A DNA stretch of 64,000 nt from the NCBI GenBank assembly GCA_018335755.1, contig JAGXRK010000053.1, positions 124,001 through 188,000 on the forward strand, written 5' to 3'. This DNA comes from Ignavibacterium sp. (lineage in GTDB: Bacteria; Bacteroidota; Ignavibacteria; Ignavibacteriales; Ignavibacteriaceae). Position numbers and translations under genes: made by a program. The notes below the pieces were generated by a model. It saw nothing but the letters and a program-made list of their open reading frames with translations. It made no database searches and had not been told where the DNA came from. Position 1 is the first letter of the stretch, and every line of letters begins with the position of its first letter. This document shows positions 42,347 through 50,981 of this stretch, in pieces.

Positions 42347-42808
42347 ATGCCTAAGAAACGTAAATGGGAAATTGAAGAATTAAAAAAAACCAAAGCTGTT
42401 ACTTCAACGTCTGCAATAGTTTTGAATGATAGAATTGACAGTTTTCTTGAAACTGTAATCAGGTATTTTGAAAATAATACTGTCGAAAATCTTCACGATG
42501 TACGTATTTCAATCCGCAGAGTAAGATATTCAATGGAATTGTTTATTGCTTGTTTTGAAAAAAAACTTTTTCTAAGGTTTTATAGAAAAGTTGAAAAATT
42601 ACAGGATCTATCCGGATCAGTTCGTGATCTGGATGTTCTTTTAGAAAATGTAAAATCATTAGCTGAAAAAGAAAAAATTACGGTCAGTAAAAATCTAAAA
42701 GAACGCGTATTAAAAGAAAAAAGTGAACTTGAAGAATCATTTAAAATTGAACTTATGAAATTTTTACATAGTAAAATATTTAAGGATTTTACTAAAGAAA
42801 TACACTAA
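42347..42808 (+). CDS. CHAD-domain protein
   Basis: This 153-residue helical protein has the CHAD domain signature HDVRISIRRVRYSMELF at about 49-65, and LQDLSGSVRDLDVLLE at about 85-100. Conserved His and Arg residues in these helices bind polyphosphate in characterised members. It is about half the length of many CHAD proteins and seems to contain only one of the two four-helix bundles. It begins two bases after the glycosyltransferase stop and is followed by a UPF0173 hydrolase. A Ppx/GppA exopolyphosphatase-family gene is encoded at 46594, so polyphosphate metabolism may be shared locally (inference). Confidence 0.85.
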   Translation: MPKKRKWEIEELKKTKAVTSTSAIVLNDRIDSFLETVIRYFENNTVENLHDVRISIRRVRYSMELFIACFEKKLFLRFYRKVEKLQDLSGSVRDLDVLLENVKSLAEKEKITVSKNLKERVLKEKSELEESFKIELMKFLHSKIFKDFTKEIH

Positions 42809-42825
42809 ACAGAGGAGAGATAATT

Positions 42826-43506
42826 ATGAAACTGCAATATTTTTCACACTCAGCGTTTAAAATTACAACCGATAAAGGAATCAGGATATTGATTGATCCT
42901 TTCATCACAGGTAACCCTACATCTCCGGTAAAAGCCGATGATATTGATGCTGAATTTATCATACTCACACACGGTCATGGTGATCACGTTGGTGATGCAT
43001 TGGATATTGCAAAAAGATGCAACTCAACATTTATTTGTGTTAATGAACTTGCAGAATGGGTTAAAGAAAAAGGACATAAAGCACATAATATGCACATAGG
43101 AGGAAGTTATAATTTTGAATTTGGCAAAGTTAAATTTACAATAGCTCACCACGGCTCATTAACACCCGATAATCAATATGCCGGTGAACCTGCTGGTGTT
43201 ATTATTACAATAGATAGTAAATGTGTTTACCATACTGGTGATACAGGACTATTTTATGATATGAAACTTATCGGTGAACTGCATCCGATTGACTACATGC
43301 TTTTACCAATTGGCGACAATTTTACAATGGGTATTGATGATGCAGTAAAAGCAGCCGATTTTGTATCTCCGAAAATCACAGCTATTCCTATGCACTATAA
43401 TACTTTTCCAGTTATTCAGGCAGATCCTGAAGAATTCAAAAGAAAAGTTGAAGCTAAAGGAATTGGCTGTAAAGTTATGTCTTTCGGTGAGGAAATCACC
43501 CTGTGA
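42826..43506 (+). CDS. UPF0173 metal-dependent hydrolase (metallo-beta-lactamase fold)
   Basis: This 226-residue protein has the zinc-binding motif THGHGDHVGD near 48-57, with later ligands in AHHGS, HTGDTG and MHYN. It matches the UPF0173 / YtkL family end to end. The physiological substrate is not established for the family. A strong SD (AGAGGAGAG) precedes the ATG. It sits between CHAD and parA in the plus-strand run. Confidence 0.93.
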   Translation: MKLQYFSHSAFKITTDKGIRILIDPFITGNPTSPVKADDIDAEFIILTHGHGDHVGDALDIAKRCNSTFICVNELAEWVKEKGHKAHNMHIGGSYNFEFGKVKFTIAHHGSLTPDNQYAGEPAGVIITIDSKCVYHTGDTGLFYDMKLIGELHPIDYMLLPIGDNFTMGIDDAVKAADFVSPKITAIPMHYNTFPVIQADPEEFKRKVEAKGIGCKVMSFGEEITL

Positions 43507-43571
43507 TTAATTGTTTTTATAGTTGGAATAAAAACTTATTTTTGGCAATCATTTTAAAATAGTATCATTTA

Positions 43572-44357
43572 ATGGCAAAAGTAATATCTATAGCAAATCA
43601 AAAGGGAGGAGTTGGTAAAACCACAACGGCAATAAACCTTTCCTCTCTATTAGCTGCTGCCGAGAAAAAAACGCTTTTAATAGACATTGATCCGCAGTCT
43701 AATTCATCATCAGGACTTAGTGCTGCTAACCAATCACCATCTGTTTACGATGTTCTTGTTGGAAGTGAAGAAATTAAAAACGTAATTATAAATTCTTTCA
43801 TGCCATTTCTGGATATACTTCCGGCAAATATCAATCTTGTAGGAGCAGAAATTGAAATGGTTGATATGGAAAACAGGGAAGCTATTCTCCGTAATGCTTT
43901 ACACTCAATTAAAGACGAATATGAATACATTGTTATCGATTGTCCTCCTTCTTTAGGGCTATTAACATTAAACTCGCTTGCAGCCTCAAACTCTGTACTT
44001 ATTCCTGTTCAATGTGAGTATTTTGCACTTGAAGGATTAGGTCAGCTTTTAAATACAATAAATATTGTTAAAAAGCATTTTAACCCGGAGTTATCTATTG
44101 AAGGAGTTCTGTTAACTATGTTTGATACAAGACTCAGATTGTCTCACCAGGTTGCAGACGAAGTAAGAAAATATTTTGGTGAAAAAGTTTTTAACACAGT
44201 TATTCATAGAAATGTAAGAATATCTGAATCGCCTAGTTATGGTAAACCTATTATACTTTATGATGCAATTTCATCAGGTGCTAAAAATTATATGTCATTT
44301 GCATCAGAATTCCTTGAACGAAATTCAGTAAATATTAAGAATGAAAGACATGAGTAA
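43572..44357 (+). CDS. parA: Chromosome partitioning ATPase ParA (Soj)
   Basis: ParA-type ATPases move ParB-DNA complexes to segregate chromosomes. The 261 residues contain the deviant Walker A KGGVGKTTTAINLS (about 11-24), the LIDIDPQSNSSSG segment and VIDCPPSLGLLTLNSL. The family N-terminus is short (MAKVISIANQ), as in chromosomal Soj. Its 3' end overlaps parB by 17 bases, or 8 if parB begins at 44350. The pair normally lies near oriC together with parS sites; I did not find a convincing parS (TGTTTCACGTGAAACA type) in the window. Confidence 0.96.
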   Translation: MAKVISIANQKGGVGKTTTAINLSSLLAAAEKKTLLIDIDPQSNSSSGLSAANQSPSVYDVLVGSEEIKNVIINSFMPFLDILPANINLVGAEIEMVDMENREAILRNALHSIKDEYEYIVIDCPPSLGLLTLNSLAASNSVLIPVQCEYFALEGLGQLLNTINIVKKHFNPELSIEGVLLTMFDTRLRLSHQVADEVRKYFGEKVFNTVIHRNVRISESPSYGKPIILYDAISSGAKNYMSFASEFLERNSVNIKNERHE

Positions 44358-45294
44358 GATTAAACCTGGTTTGGGTAGAGGTCTTGATGCACTGATAAAC
44401 CCAAGAGCATTGGTAAATCGGGATCAGCCGCCGGATTATTCTAAAATCAAAGACGATGACGGTAAACTTGTAGATATATTGGCAAGAATTTCTGTCGATT
44501 TTATCTCTCCAAATCCTTATCAGCCCAGAATGAATTTTGAACCACAAGCACTGGAAGAGTTAAAAAAATCTATCATATCGAATGGATTAATTCAGCCTAT
44601 AACTGTTAGGAGAATTCAGGGTAACCGCTACCAGCTAATTTCCGGCGAAAGAAGACTTCGTGCATATAAAGACATCGGCTATAAAGAAATTCCTGCTTAT
44701 ATAATTACCGTTGAATCTGATGAGATACTATTAGCGCTCGCACTGATTGAGAATATTCAGAGGGAAAGACTTAACCCCATTGAAATAGGCAGAGCGTACA
44801 AAAGACTAATGGACGAATGTCATTTAACACAGGAGGAAATTGCTGATAAAGTAGGTAAGGATAGAACTACAATTGCAAACTCAATAAGGTTGCTAAAGCT
44901 ACCGGATAGAATTCAACACGCATTGGTAAACGGCGATATTACTTCTGGACACGCCCGGGCTTTAATTAACATTCCAAGTGAAACGACTCAAGTGAAGGTT
45001 TTAGAGAAAATATTAAAAAATAACTTGTCTGTAAGAAAAGTTGAGAACCTTGTAAAAAATCTATCAAAAGATGGTCAAACGGAAAAGAAAACTTTTACTC
45101 TTCCCGGCTCAAACAGAGTATTATCTGCAAATGTTAAGGATATTGAAGATAAATTAAGGAAGATATTCGGTACAAAAGTATCTTGCAGTCAAAAGAAAGA
45201 TGGTACCGGAGAAATTATAATTGAGTTCTATTCTAACGATGAACTTGAAAGATTATTCGAATTATTTGAAATCATTGATAAAAATTATAATTAG
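44341..45294 (+). CDS. parB: Chromosome partitioning protein ParB (Spo0J)
   Basis: ParB binds parS and, as a CTP-dependent clamp, spreads along DNA. The 317-residue protein has the N-terminal KPGLGRGLDALI tail that stimulates ParA. The ParB/Srx CTP-binding domain follows, with SPNPYQPRMNFE and then SGERRLRAYKD. A helix-turn-helix (LTQEEIADKVGKDRTTIANSIRLL) and a C-terminal dimerisation domain come last. The start could be ATG 44341 (MKDMSK) or 44350 (MSKIKP); the second resembles other ParBs more. It overlaps parA at its 5' end and the DUF5683-like gene at its 3' end. Confidence 0.95.
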   Translation: MKDMSKIKPGLGRGLDALINPRALVNRDQPPDYSKIKDDDGKLVDILARISVDFISPNPYQPRMNFEPQALEELKKSIISNGLIQPITVRRIQGNRYQLISGERRLRAYKDIGYKEIPAYIITVESDEILLALALIENIQRERLNPIEIGRAYKRLMDECHLTQEEIADKVGKDRTTIANSIRLLKLPDRIQHALVNGDITSGHARALINIPSETTQVKVLEKILKNNLSVRKVENLVKNLSKDGQTEKKTFTLPGSNRVLSANVKDIEDKLRKIFGTKVSCSQKKDGTGEIIIEFYSNDELERLFELFEIIDKNYN

Positions 45295-45757
45295 TACAAT
45301 ACTAATCAGTATAATACTGCCACTCCATCTTTACCCTCAGGATAAAGACACTCTAAGCACACCAGAAAAAACTGATACGGTTTTTATTATGCAGAAATCT
45401 CCCTGGGGTGCTGTGCTTCGAAGCGCTGTTATTCCCGGTTGGGGTCAGTTTTACAATGAATCATACTGGAAAATTCCCGTTGTATGGGGGTTTGCCGGAT
45501 GGTTTATTTATAATTGGATTAATACAAATGATAACTATGTAGAGAACCAGGATATTTACCTTAATACAAATGAGGATATATACCGGAGACGAAGAGATTT
45601 TTATAGAGATCAACGTGATAATTTCGCAATTTATCTGGCTTTAACCTATTTGCTTAATCTTGTAGACGCTTATGTTGATGCCCATCTATTTGATTTTACA
45701 GTAAGTGAGGATTATTTAACAAGAAGTCCGCAACTGAATATTCGATTTAATTTTTAA
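45266..45757 (+). CDS. DUF5683-like secreted/membrane protein
   Basis: From the TTG at 45266 the product is 163 residues with a signal-like N-terminus (LKSLIKIIISTILISIILPLHLYPQ). The centre, WGAVLRSAVIPGWGQFYNESYWKIPVVWG, is the hallmark of DUF5683 proteins of the FCB group; the tail has YLLNLVDAYVDAHLFDF. An ATG at 45239 and a further start at 45221 are in frame but lie deeper inside parB and would weaken the signal peptide. Its 5' end overlaps parB. Function unknown; an envelope location is likely. Confidence 0.82.
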   Translation: MKSLIKIIISTILISIILPLHLYPQDKDTLSTPEKTDTVFIMQKSPWGAVLRSAVIPGWGQFYNESYWKIPVVWGFAGWFIYNWINTNDNYVENQDIYLNTNEDIYRRRRDFYRDQRDNFAIYLALTYLLNLVDAYVDAHLFDFTVSEDYLTRSPQLNIRFNF

Positions 45758-45764
45758 GATATAA

Positions 45765-46469
45765 ATGAAAAATCCTGTTATATGTAAGAATTGTTTTGCA
45801 GAAAACCCCCTTTACTCTCATATTTGTTCTAAATGTAAATACTTTCTAAGAGATAAAGTTCATAACATAGATATCTGGACGACAATTGAACAGATTATAG
45901 AATCTCCAGCTAAAGCATTTTTAAAGATCATTTTTGCTGAGCATAAAAATTTCATAGTATTTCTAACAATTTTCTTTGCATTAAGAATTTTAGTTTTAAG
46001 TCGATTTACATCCTTATTCTTTGCAGACTCATCAATTTCAGCTACACCGCTAATTATAAGTTATCTGATTACACTTCCAGCATTTGCATTTATCTATATT
46101 GTCCTATCTTACTTATCTTCAATTATTTTGAAAAGATGGGAATACATTGTAAGATTCAAAGACATTTATTCTCTGAATATATATTCAAATATTCCGAACA
46201 TTCTGGCATTATTCATCTTACTTCCGATTGAACTAATTGTTTTTGGTAACAACTTATTTTCAAATAATCCCAGTCCATTTCAGGTAAAAGCAGCGCTGGC
46301 ATATATTCTTGCTGCATTTGAGGGTGGAATACTTCTTTGGTCATTCATACTGAATTATAAAGCAATAAAAACATTAACTGATAACAATACCATTTCTCTT
46401 TTAACTTCATTACTCCACCTGCTATTTTTCATTTCAATAATAATTGTTCTCTCTCTTACTGTTTTTTAG
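45765..46469 (+). CDS. Zinc-ribbon plus membrane protein of unknown function
   Basis: The 234-residue protein begins with a four-cysteine ribbon (CKNC at 7-10, CSKC at 21-24), followed by four or five hydrophobic helices (about 65-80, 105-130, 145-170, 180-205, 215-234). This is the layout of zinc-ribbon/Yip1-like inner-membrane proteins. It starts seven bases after the preceding gene, so it ends the par operon run. I do not assign a function. Confidence 0.75.
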   Translation: MKNPVICKNCFAENPLYSHICSKCKYFLRDKVHNIDIWTTIEQIIESPAKAFLKIIFAEHKNFIVFLTIFFALRILVLSRFTSLFFADSSISATPLIISYLITLPAFAFIYIVLSYLSSIILKRWEYIVRFKDIYSLNIYSNIPNILALFILLPIELIVFGNNLFSNNPSPFQVKAALAYILAAFEGGILLWSFILNYKAIKTLTDNNTISLLTSLLHLLFFISIIIVLSLTVF

Positions 46470-46593
46470 ATATCTTAATTTGAATATATATATCGATACA
46501 ATTAGCGTGCTCCATTGATATTATTTCAAATAAAAAAAACTAATATGTTCTGGGGGGCAAGTGCTTCTGTAATTCAGATTTCCGGAACTATAA

Positions 46594-47517
46594 TCATCTT
46601 TCTTCTATAAGATATTTTACAATTGCCCCATATCTTATTCCCTTAGTACTAGTATAAACTTTATCTAATTTTAATATCTTTAGTATATTTAATAATATAA
46701 GTGAACCAGCTAATATTATATCTTCTCGTCCTCTCATTATTTTTTCCCACTTAACTTTAATTTTATCAGATGTCATTAAAGAAAGCTTATAAGATATTTC
46801 ATTTAAGTCAGTTAACGTAAGTTCGCTCAACTCAATTATTTTTTCATCAAAATCAAGTAATCCTAGTTTAATGCAGGAAAGTGTAGTTGGTGTTCCTGCA
46901 ATGGCAATTGGAAAATTGTTTTTAATATTTATTCCTTCAATCTCATTAAAGATTTTTGACAAATGATAGTTTAATAACTTAACTTGCTCCAGTTTTGGCG
47001 GATCACCTTCAAAGAATTTTTCCGTTGCAGATACTGCTCCTATTTGATAGCTTTTTCTAAAATTTAATATCTTTTTTGAGCCGGTAATAATTTCAGTACT
47101 TCCGCCGCCTATGTCAATAATAAGAAATTCATTTTTATGATTTACTGCAGAAGTTGCCCCTAAAAAAGAGTAGTATGCCTCTTCATCTCCAGTAATAACC
47201 TGAACTTCGATATTAAACTCATTTTTAATTTCATCAATTATTTCACGGCTGTTTGATGCAATTCTAAATGCATTTGTAGCTTTAGCAATTACTTTTTCAA
47301 CGCGATATTCGTCAATTAATATTTTGTATTCTGATAAAACTGATTTTAGTAAGGATATCTTCTCGGATCGTATCGGACTACCAGGAATCAATCCTTTACT
47401 GACCCTCGGCATTCTATGTACATTCAATAGCGGGATAAAGGTTTTGTTTAACCGATTTATTTCAGCTATCAGCAGAATCACTGTATTACTGCCAATATCT
47501 ATAGAAGCAACATTCAT
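46594..47517 (-). CDS. Ppx/GppA phosphatase-family protein
   Basis: This 307-residue protein has the actin-like ATPase fold of exopolyphosphatase / pppGpp phosphohydrolase. Motifs are IDIGSNTVILLIAE (phosphate loop 1), TGDEEAYYSFLGA, and IDIGGGSTEI (phosphate loop 2) near 133-142. It is the short form without the C-terminal HD-like domain seen in E. coli Ppx. The substrate could be polyphosphate or pppGpp. It is transcribed alone on the minus strand and diverges from the membrane-protein/aroQ operon 39 bases away. Confidence 0.92.
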   Translation of the reverse strand: MNVASIDIGSNTVILLIAEINRLNKTFIPLLNVHRMPRVSKGLIPGSPIRSEKISLLKSVLSEYKILIDEYRVEKVIAKATNAFRIASNSREIIDEIKNEFNIEVQVITGDEEAYYSFLGATSAVNHKNEFLIIDIGGGSTEIITGSKKILNFRKSYQIGAVSATEKFFEGDPPKLEQVKLLNYHLSKIFNEIEGINIKNNFPIAIAGTPTTLSCIKLGLLDFDEKIIELSELTLTDLNEISYKLSLMTSDKIKVKWEKIMRGREDIILAGSLILLNILKILKLDKVYTSTKGIRYGAIVKYLIEER

Positions 47518-47556
47518 AACTTTTTACTAATTTGTTTTAAGAATTATTTTAAATTT

Positions 47557-48084
47557 ATGAAAAATCAATCATTCTTTACTAAACTATTTGCATCAATTTC
47601 CTTAACAGCAGCCGCGGTTTGGATTGGTTCCTACCTTGTAAAAATATTTCTTATCTATAACTTATTTGAGCCTGTGAATTTGGCTTTAAAGGAAAGATAT
47701 TTACTGGCTGACCTTAATAATGTGCTTTTTATTCTTTTGCCTGCATTTTTAACTGCTTTCATAGCTTACCTAATATTCGTCATTGCTTTCATTGTTTTTT
47801 TAACATTTTCCAAACTCGGATTAAAGCAGAATGGCTGGCTTTTCATTTCTGTTCTAATTGTGCTGATTACATTCCCATTTGAATTGTATTTGATGCTAAT
47901 AGACTATAAAATCATAAATCTATTGCTTTTAAAATCTTTAAACCCGGATGCAATTCTTCAACTGATTAGAGATAGGATTACCACTCTAAGCAGCTTTCCA
48001 ATAATAGCTTTATTAAGTTATATAAGTATTCTATTCCTTATTATATTTAAACCATTAACTGTGAAAAATAATGATACTAAATGA
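47557..48084 (+). CDS. Four-helix membrane protein of unknown function
   Basis: The 175 residues include four hydrophobic segments (about 12-32, 50-82, 95-118, 140-165). I do not recognise the family. Its stop overlaps the next ATG by four bases (ATGA), and that gene in turn overlaps aroQ, so the three form one coupled operon. Function not assigned. Confidence 0.7.
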   Translation: MKNQSFFTKLFASISLTAAAVWIGSYLVKIFLIYNLFEPVNLALKERYLLADLNNVLFILLPAFLTAFIAYLIFVIAFIVFLTFSKLGLKQNGWLFISVLIVLITFPFELYLMLIDYKIINLLLLKSLNPDAILQLIRDRITTLSSFPIIALLSYISILFLIIFKPLTVKNNDTK

Positions 48085-48353
48085 AAATTAAAGAGAAAGA
48101 ATTTGAAGATCTTATACAGGAGTTAAAATCTTTAGCTGCACAACTGGGTGCAACTGTAAGATTTGAAAAAGGTGATTTTAAGGGCGGATATTGTATTCTG
48201 AAGGACAGTAAAGTTATTGTAATTAACAAAATTGCTAATCTTCAGAGAAAGGCTTTTATATTATCTATGGCCTTAAAAGAATTGGGAGTTGATGATATTT
48301 ATATTAATCCTAAATTACGGGAGATTATAGAAGAAATGAGTGATACTAAATGA
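48081..48353 (+). CDS. Small conserved-looking cytoplasmic protein
   Basis: A 90-residue soluble protein, EEDLIQELKSLAAQLG-like at the start (FEDLIQELKSLAAQLG) with KGGYCILKDSKVIVINK and LKELGVDDIYINPKLREIIEE. The pattern is alpha/beta with no catalytic motif I know. It has four-base overlaps with both neighbours, which makes it almost certainly real. Function unknown. Confidence 0.75.
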   Translation: MKIKEKEFEDLIQELKSLAAQLGATVRFEKGDFKGGYCILKDSKVIVINKIANLQRKAFILSMALKELGVDDIYINPKLREIIEEMSDTK

Positions 48354-48781
48354 AAGTACTGATTATCAATGGTCCTAATCTTAATTTTTTAGATAAAAGG
48401 GAACAGGATCATTATGGTGAGATGTCACTACCCGAAATGGAGAGGTTAATAAGAAATGAATTTCCGGAAATTGAATTCGCTTTTTATCAATCGAATATTG
48501 AAGGTGAAATTATCACCAGAATACAGGAAGCTGATAAATTATTTAATGGTATAATTATAAACCCCGGAGGATATGCGCATACTTCTGTGGCTATCCTCGA
48601 TGCTTTAGCTCTCTGCAAAATACCCAAAGTTGAAGTTCATCTTTCTAATCTTTCAAAGCGTGAAGATTTTAGACAGAGGTCACTAACTGCCAGAAACTGT
48701 AATGGATATGTATCAGGACTTAAAGAAATAAGTTACTTAGCTGGTATTTATTCATTGATTCAAATAATTAAAAGCCACTGA
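48350..48781 (+). CDS. aroQ: Type II 3-dehydroquinate dehydratase
   Basis: AroQ removes water from 3-dehydroquinate in the shikimate pathway. The 143-residue protein has INGPNLNFLDKREQDHYG (with the catalytic Tyr and loop Arg), NPGGYAHTSVAILDAL with its His, and VEVHLSNLSKREDFRQRS. It is a normal-length dodecameric type II enzyme. It overlaps the small gene before it by four bases. It supplies the same pathway as the DAHP-synthase fusion at 4763 but lies 43 kb away. Confidence 0.95.
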   Translation: MKVLIINGPNLNFLDKREQDHYGEMSLPEMERLIRNEFPEIEFAFYQSNIEGEIITRIQEADKLFNGIIINPGGYAHTSVAILDALALCKIPKVEVHLSNLSKREDFRQRSLTARNCNGYVSGLKEISYLAGIYSLIQIIKSH

Positions 48782-48955
48782 ACAACTCCAAATAGTTAAT
48801 TATTTATAGTTTCCAACCGCTAAATTACTTTAGGTGTATTTATTTTATAATTATTTAAGCACAAAATAGCATTCCTTAAAAGTTTTAACTTTATTTAATC
48901 CCTGCATATTGCTATTAAATAAAGCTTTAGTTATTTTCGATTAAACAAAAAAACT

Positions 48956-49357
48956 ATGCTTATGAAAGATCTTTCAATTAAAAAACTCTACTATTCAATA
49001 AGCGAAGTAAGTAAAATTACCGGTATTGAACAGTACGTTTTGCGATACTGGGAAACTGAGTTTATTGAGTTAAAACCTCAGAAGAACAGAGCAGGAAACC
49101 GAATCTATACTAATAAGGATATTCAGTTAATACTACATATCAAGAACTTACTGAGAGAAAGGAAATACACAATTGAAGGTGCCAAAAAGATATTAGAGAA
49201 TTATAGTCCTGATAAAGTGCTAAGCGTTTCTGAACCTGAAAAAGAAACAGCTGAAACTGTTGAACAGGTTATTCCTGTTAGAAAAGACAAATTTGCTCTA
49301 AAGAAAGACCTTGAAGAAATCAAAAGTATTTTGGAACTTCTGGTATCTAAATTATAA
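48956..49357 (+). CDS. MerR-family transcriptional regulator
   Basis: The 133-residue protein has a MerR winged helix at about 10-80: YYSISEVSKITGIEQYVLRYWETEF, then NRAGNRIYTNKDIQLILHIKNLL. A short charged C-terminal helix follows that lacks a metal-binding or drug-binding domain. This is the chaperone-like MerR type common in FCB bacteria (related to HspR and the RacA-like group). The tRNA-Pro gene starts five bases after its stop, so the two may share a transcript that ends at the terminator at 49445. Its target is unknown. Confidence 0.9.
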   Translation: MLMKDLSIKKLYYSISEVSKITGIEQYVLRYWETEFIELKPQKNRAGNRIYTNKDIQLILHIKNLLRERKYTIEGAKKILENYSPDKVLSVSEPEKETAETVEQVIPVRKDKFALKKDLEEIKSILELLVSKL

Positions 49358-49362
49358 TCTTT

Positions 49363-49436
49363 CGGAACGTGGCGCAGCCCGGTAGCGTACCTGAATGGGG
49401 TTCAGGTGGTCGCGGGTTCAAATCCCGCCGTTCCGA
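49363..49436 (+). tRNA. tRNA-Pro (anticodon GGG)
   Basis: A 74-nt cloverleaf: acceptor CGGAACG/CGUUCCG, anticodon stem CCUGA/UCAGG with loop AUGGGGU (anticodon GGG, codon CCC/CCU), T-arm with GGGUUCAAAUCCC. The discriminator base is A and CCA is not encoded. It begins five bases after the MerR stop. Confidence 0.95.
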
Positions 49437-49444
49437 CTATACAA

Positions 49445-49469
49445 CCCTCAAGTTTATTGAGGGTTTTTT
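49445..49469 (+). terminator. Terminator after tRNA-Pro
   Basis: CCCTCAA-gttta-TTGAGGG with six T residues directly after: a textbook Rho-independent terminator. Confidence 0.93.
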
Positions 49470-49499
49470 ATTGATTAAAATCTATTACAGGACTATGCC

Positions 49500-50507
49500 A
49501 TGAACTTTAAGACCATATTGTTTGTACTCATAATTAGCATTTCTAATATTTTTTCTCAATCAGTTCAAATTTTTTCTCATATCGGTAACTTTATCACACT
49601 GAGTGGAGATACTATCAAGGATTGCAGAGTTGGATACAGAACTTTCGGAAAACTCAATGATGAAAAATCAAATGCAATAATTTACTGTTCCTCGTTCGGC
49701 GGTACATCTGAATCGATAGGAAGTTTAATTGAGAAAAGAAACTTTGTAGACACTTTAAATTATTTCGTAATTGCCTTTGATGCACTTGGTAACGGCGTTT
49801 CATCATCTCCCTCGAATTACCATAACAATTCATTTCCGGAAATAACAATTACTGATATGGTTAATAGTCAGTACATAACTCTGACAAAGAATCTGGGTAT
49901 TGAACGCTTGTATGGTGCAATCGGCGGTTCAATGGGCAGTATGCAGGTACTTGAGTGGGCTGCGACTTATCCGTTATTTATTGACAAGATAGCAGCTTAT
50001 GTAAGCTCTCCAAAATTGACGAGTTACGATCTTTTATGGATGAATACTCAGTTAAAAATGATGGAGATTTTACGAAAATATGGTGCTAGTGAAAGAGAAA
50101 TAAAAACTTTATCTAATATGATGACAGCCTGGATTTCACGCTCACCTGAACATATAAATGAAAATGTTAAGCTTGAAGAATTTCAAAATTACTTTGCAAA
50201 GTTTGAAAATGATCCTTCAGAAACTTTTACTAATGATAATTACATTTCACAAATGAAAGCAATGATAAATCACGACATTTCCCGAAAGTATAACTACTCA
50301 TTGGAGGAAACTGCAGTTAGTATAAAATCGGAACTATTCTTTATTGTAGCTAAAAATGATATGATGGTAAGTCCTGAAACATCGATAAAACTTGCAGAAT
50401 TAACCAAGGCAAGACTCACGATTTTAGAAAATGATTGTGGTCATCTTGCAGTTTCGTGCGAGTTTGATAAAGTTAAAGAGGAAATAGATGATTTTTTAAA
50501 TAATTAA
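49500..50507 (+). CDS. Exported alpha/beta hydrolase related to homoserine acetyltransferase (MetX)
   Basis: The 335-residue protein has a signal peptide (MNFKTILFVLIISISNIFSQ) followed by an alpha/beta hydrolase fold of the MetX type. Visible features are the strand VGYRTFGKLN, the oxyanion region SSFGGTSES, DALGNGVSSSPSN, the nucleophile elbow GGSMGSMQ, and DCGHLA near the end with the catalytic His. Homoserine acetyltransferases are cytoplasmic, so export suggests a different reaction, probably hydrolysis of an ester. No methionine genes are nearby. It converges with the next gene with no bases between the stops. Confidence 0.87.
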   Translation: MNFKTILFVLIISISNIFSQSVQIFSHIGNFITLSGDTIKDCRVGYRTFGKLNDEKSNAIIYCSSFGGTSESIGSLIEKRNFVDTLNYFVIAFDALGNGVSSSPSNYHNNSFPEITITDMVNSQYITLTKNLGIERLYGAIGGSMGSMQVLEWAATYPLFIDKIAAYVSSPKLTSYDLLWMNTQLKMMEILRKYGASEREIKTLSNMMTAWISRSPEHINENVKLEEFQNYFAKFENDPSETFTNDNYISQMKAMINHDISRKYNYSLEETAVSIKSELFFIVAKNDMMVSPETSIKLAELTKARLTILENDCGHLAVSCEFDKVKEEIDDFLNN

Positions 50508-50960
50508 CTATTCTTTAGAAATCTGACCTGTTGTCTTCCAGATCCACTTGTGAAACTTGTGTATAAAGCCTATCGGTTCAGTGAACATAATAACACATTG
50601 GTTATCAATGAAATCTAAACCATTTTCTTCACAATACTTCTTTGCCTCGGGTGAAGATGATCCGAATTGCATCCAGATCTGGTTGATTCCAAGTTCATTT
50701 GCTTCTTTAACGACTTTTTCAGTTTCTGCAGGTTGAACAACTGTTACGATTGTATCTACTTTTTGCTGAATATCTTTTAAGGATTTGTAAACCGGCTTTC
50801 CATCAATTGATCCACCATTAGGATTGACGGCAGAAATATCGAATTTCCTTTCATTAAGATGCTTAAAAATAGTGACTCCAAATCCTCTTCCTTTGGATGA
50901 AACACCTACGATAGCTATATGACCGGTTAAAAATTTCTTTGCTTTGTTCTGATCTAACAT
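50508..50960 (-). CDS. CoA-binding domain protein
   Basis: The 150-residue protein is a single Rossmann-like CoA-binding domain of the YccU type: HIAIVGVSSKGRGFG for the nucleotide loop, FDISAVNPNGGSIDGKPVYKSLKDI, then IWMQFGSSSPEAKKYCEENGLDFIDNQCVIMFTEP-type ending. These proteins bind CoA or acyl-CoA in known structures, but the role is not defined. It lies 21 bases after the membrane protein gene upstream on the same strand, so they are probably one operon. Confidence 0.9.
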   Translation of the reverse strand: MLDQNKAKKFLTGHIAIVGVSSKGRGFGVTIFKHLNERKFDISAVNPNGGSIDGKPVYKSLKDIQQKVDTIVTVVQPAETEKVVKEANELGINQIWMQFGSSSPEAKKYCEENGLDFIDNQCVIMFTEPIGFIHKFHKWIWKTTGQISKE

Positions 50961-50981
50961 TTTGATAATCCCGTATTTATT

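Noticed and set aside
43572-45294. Replication origin beside parAB
   Set aside because: No dnaA, DnaA-box cluster or clear parS palindrome was seen, so I do not call oriC.
46480-46593. A regulatory RNA between the zinc-ribbon gene and Ppx/GppA
   Set aside because: The sequence has no stable stem or conserved motif that I can support.
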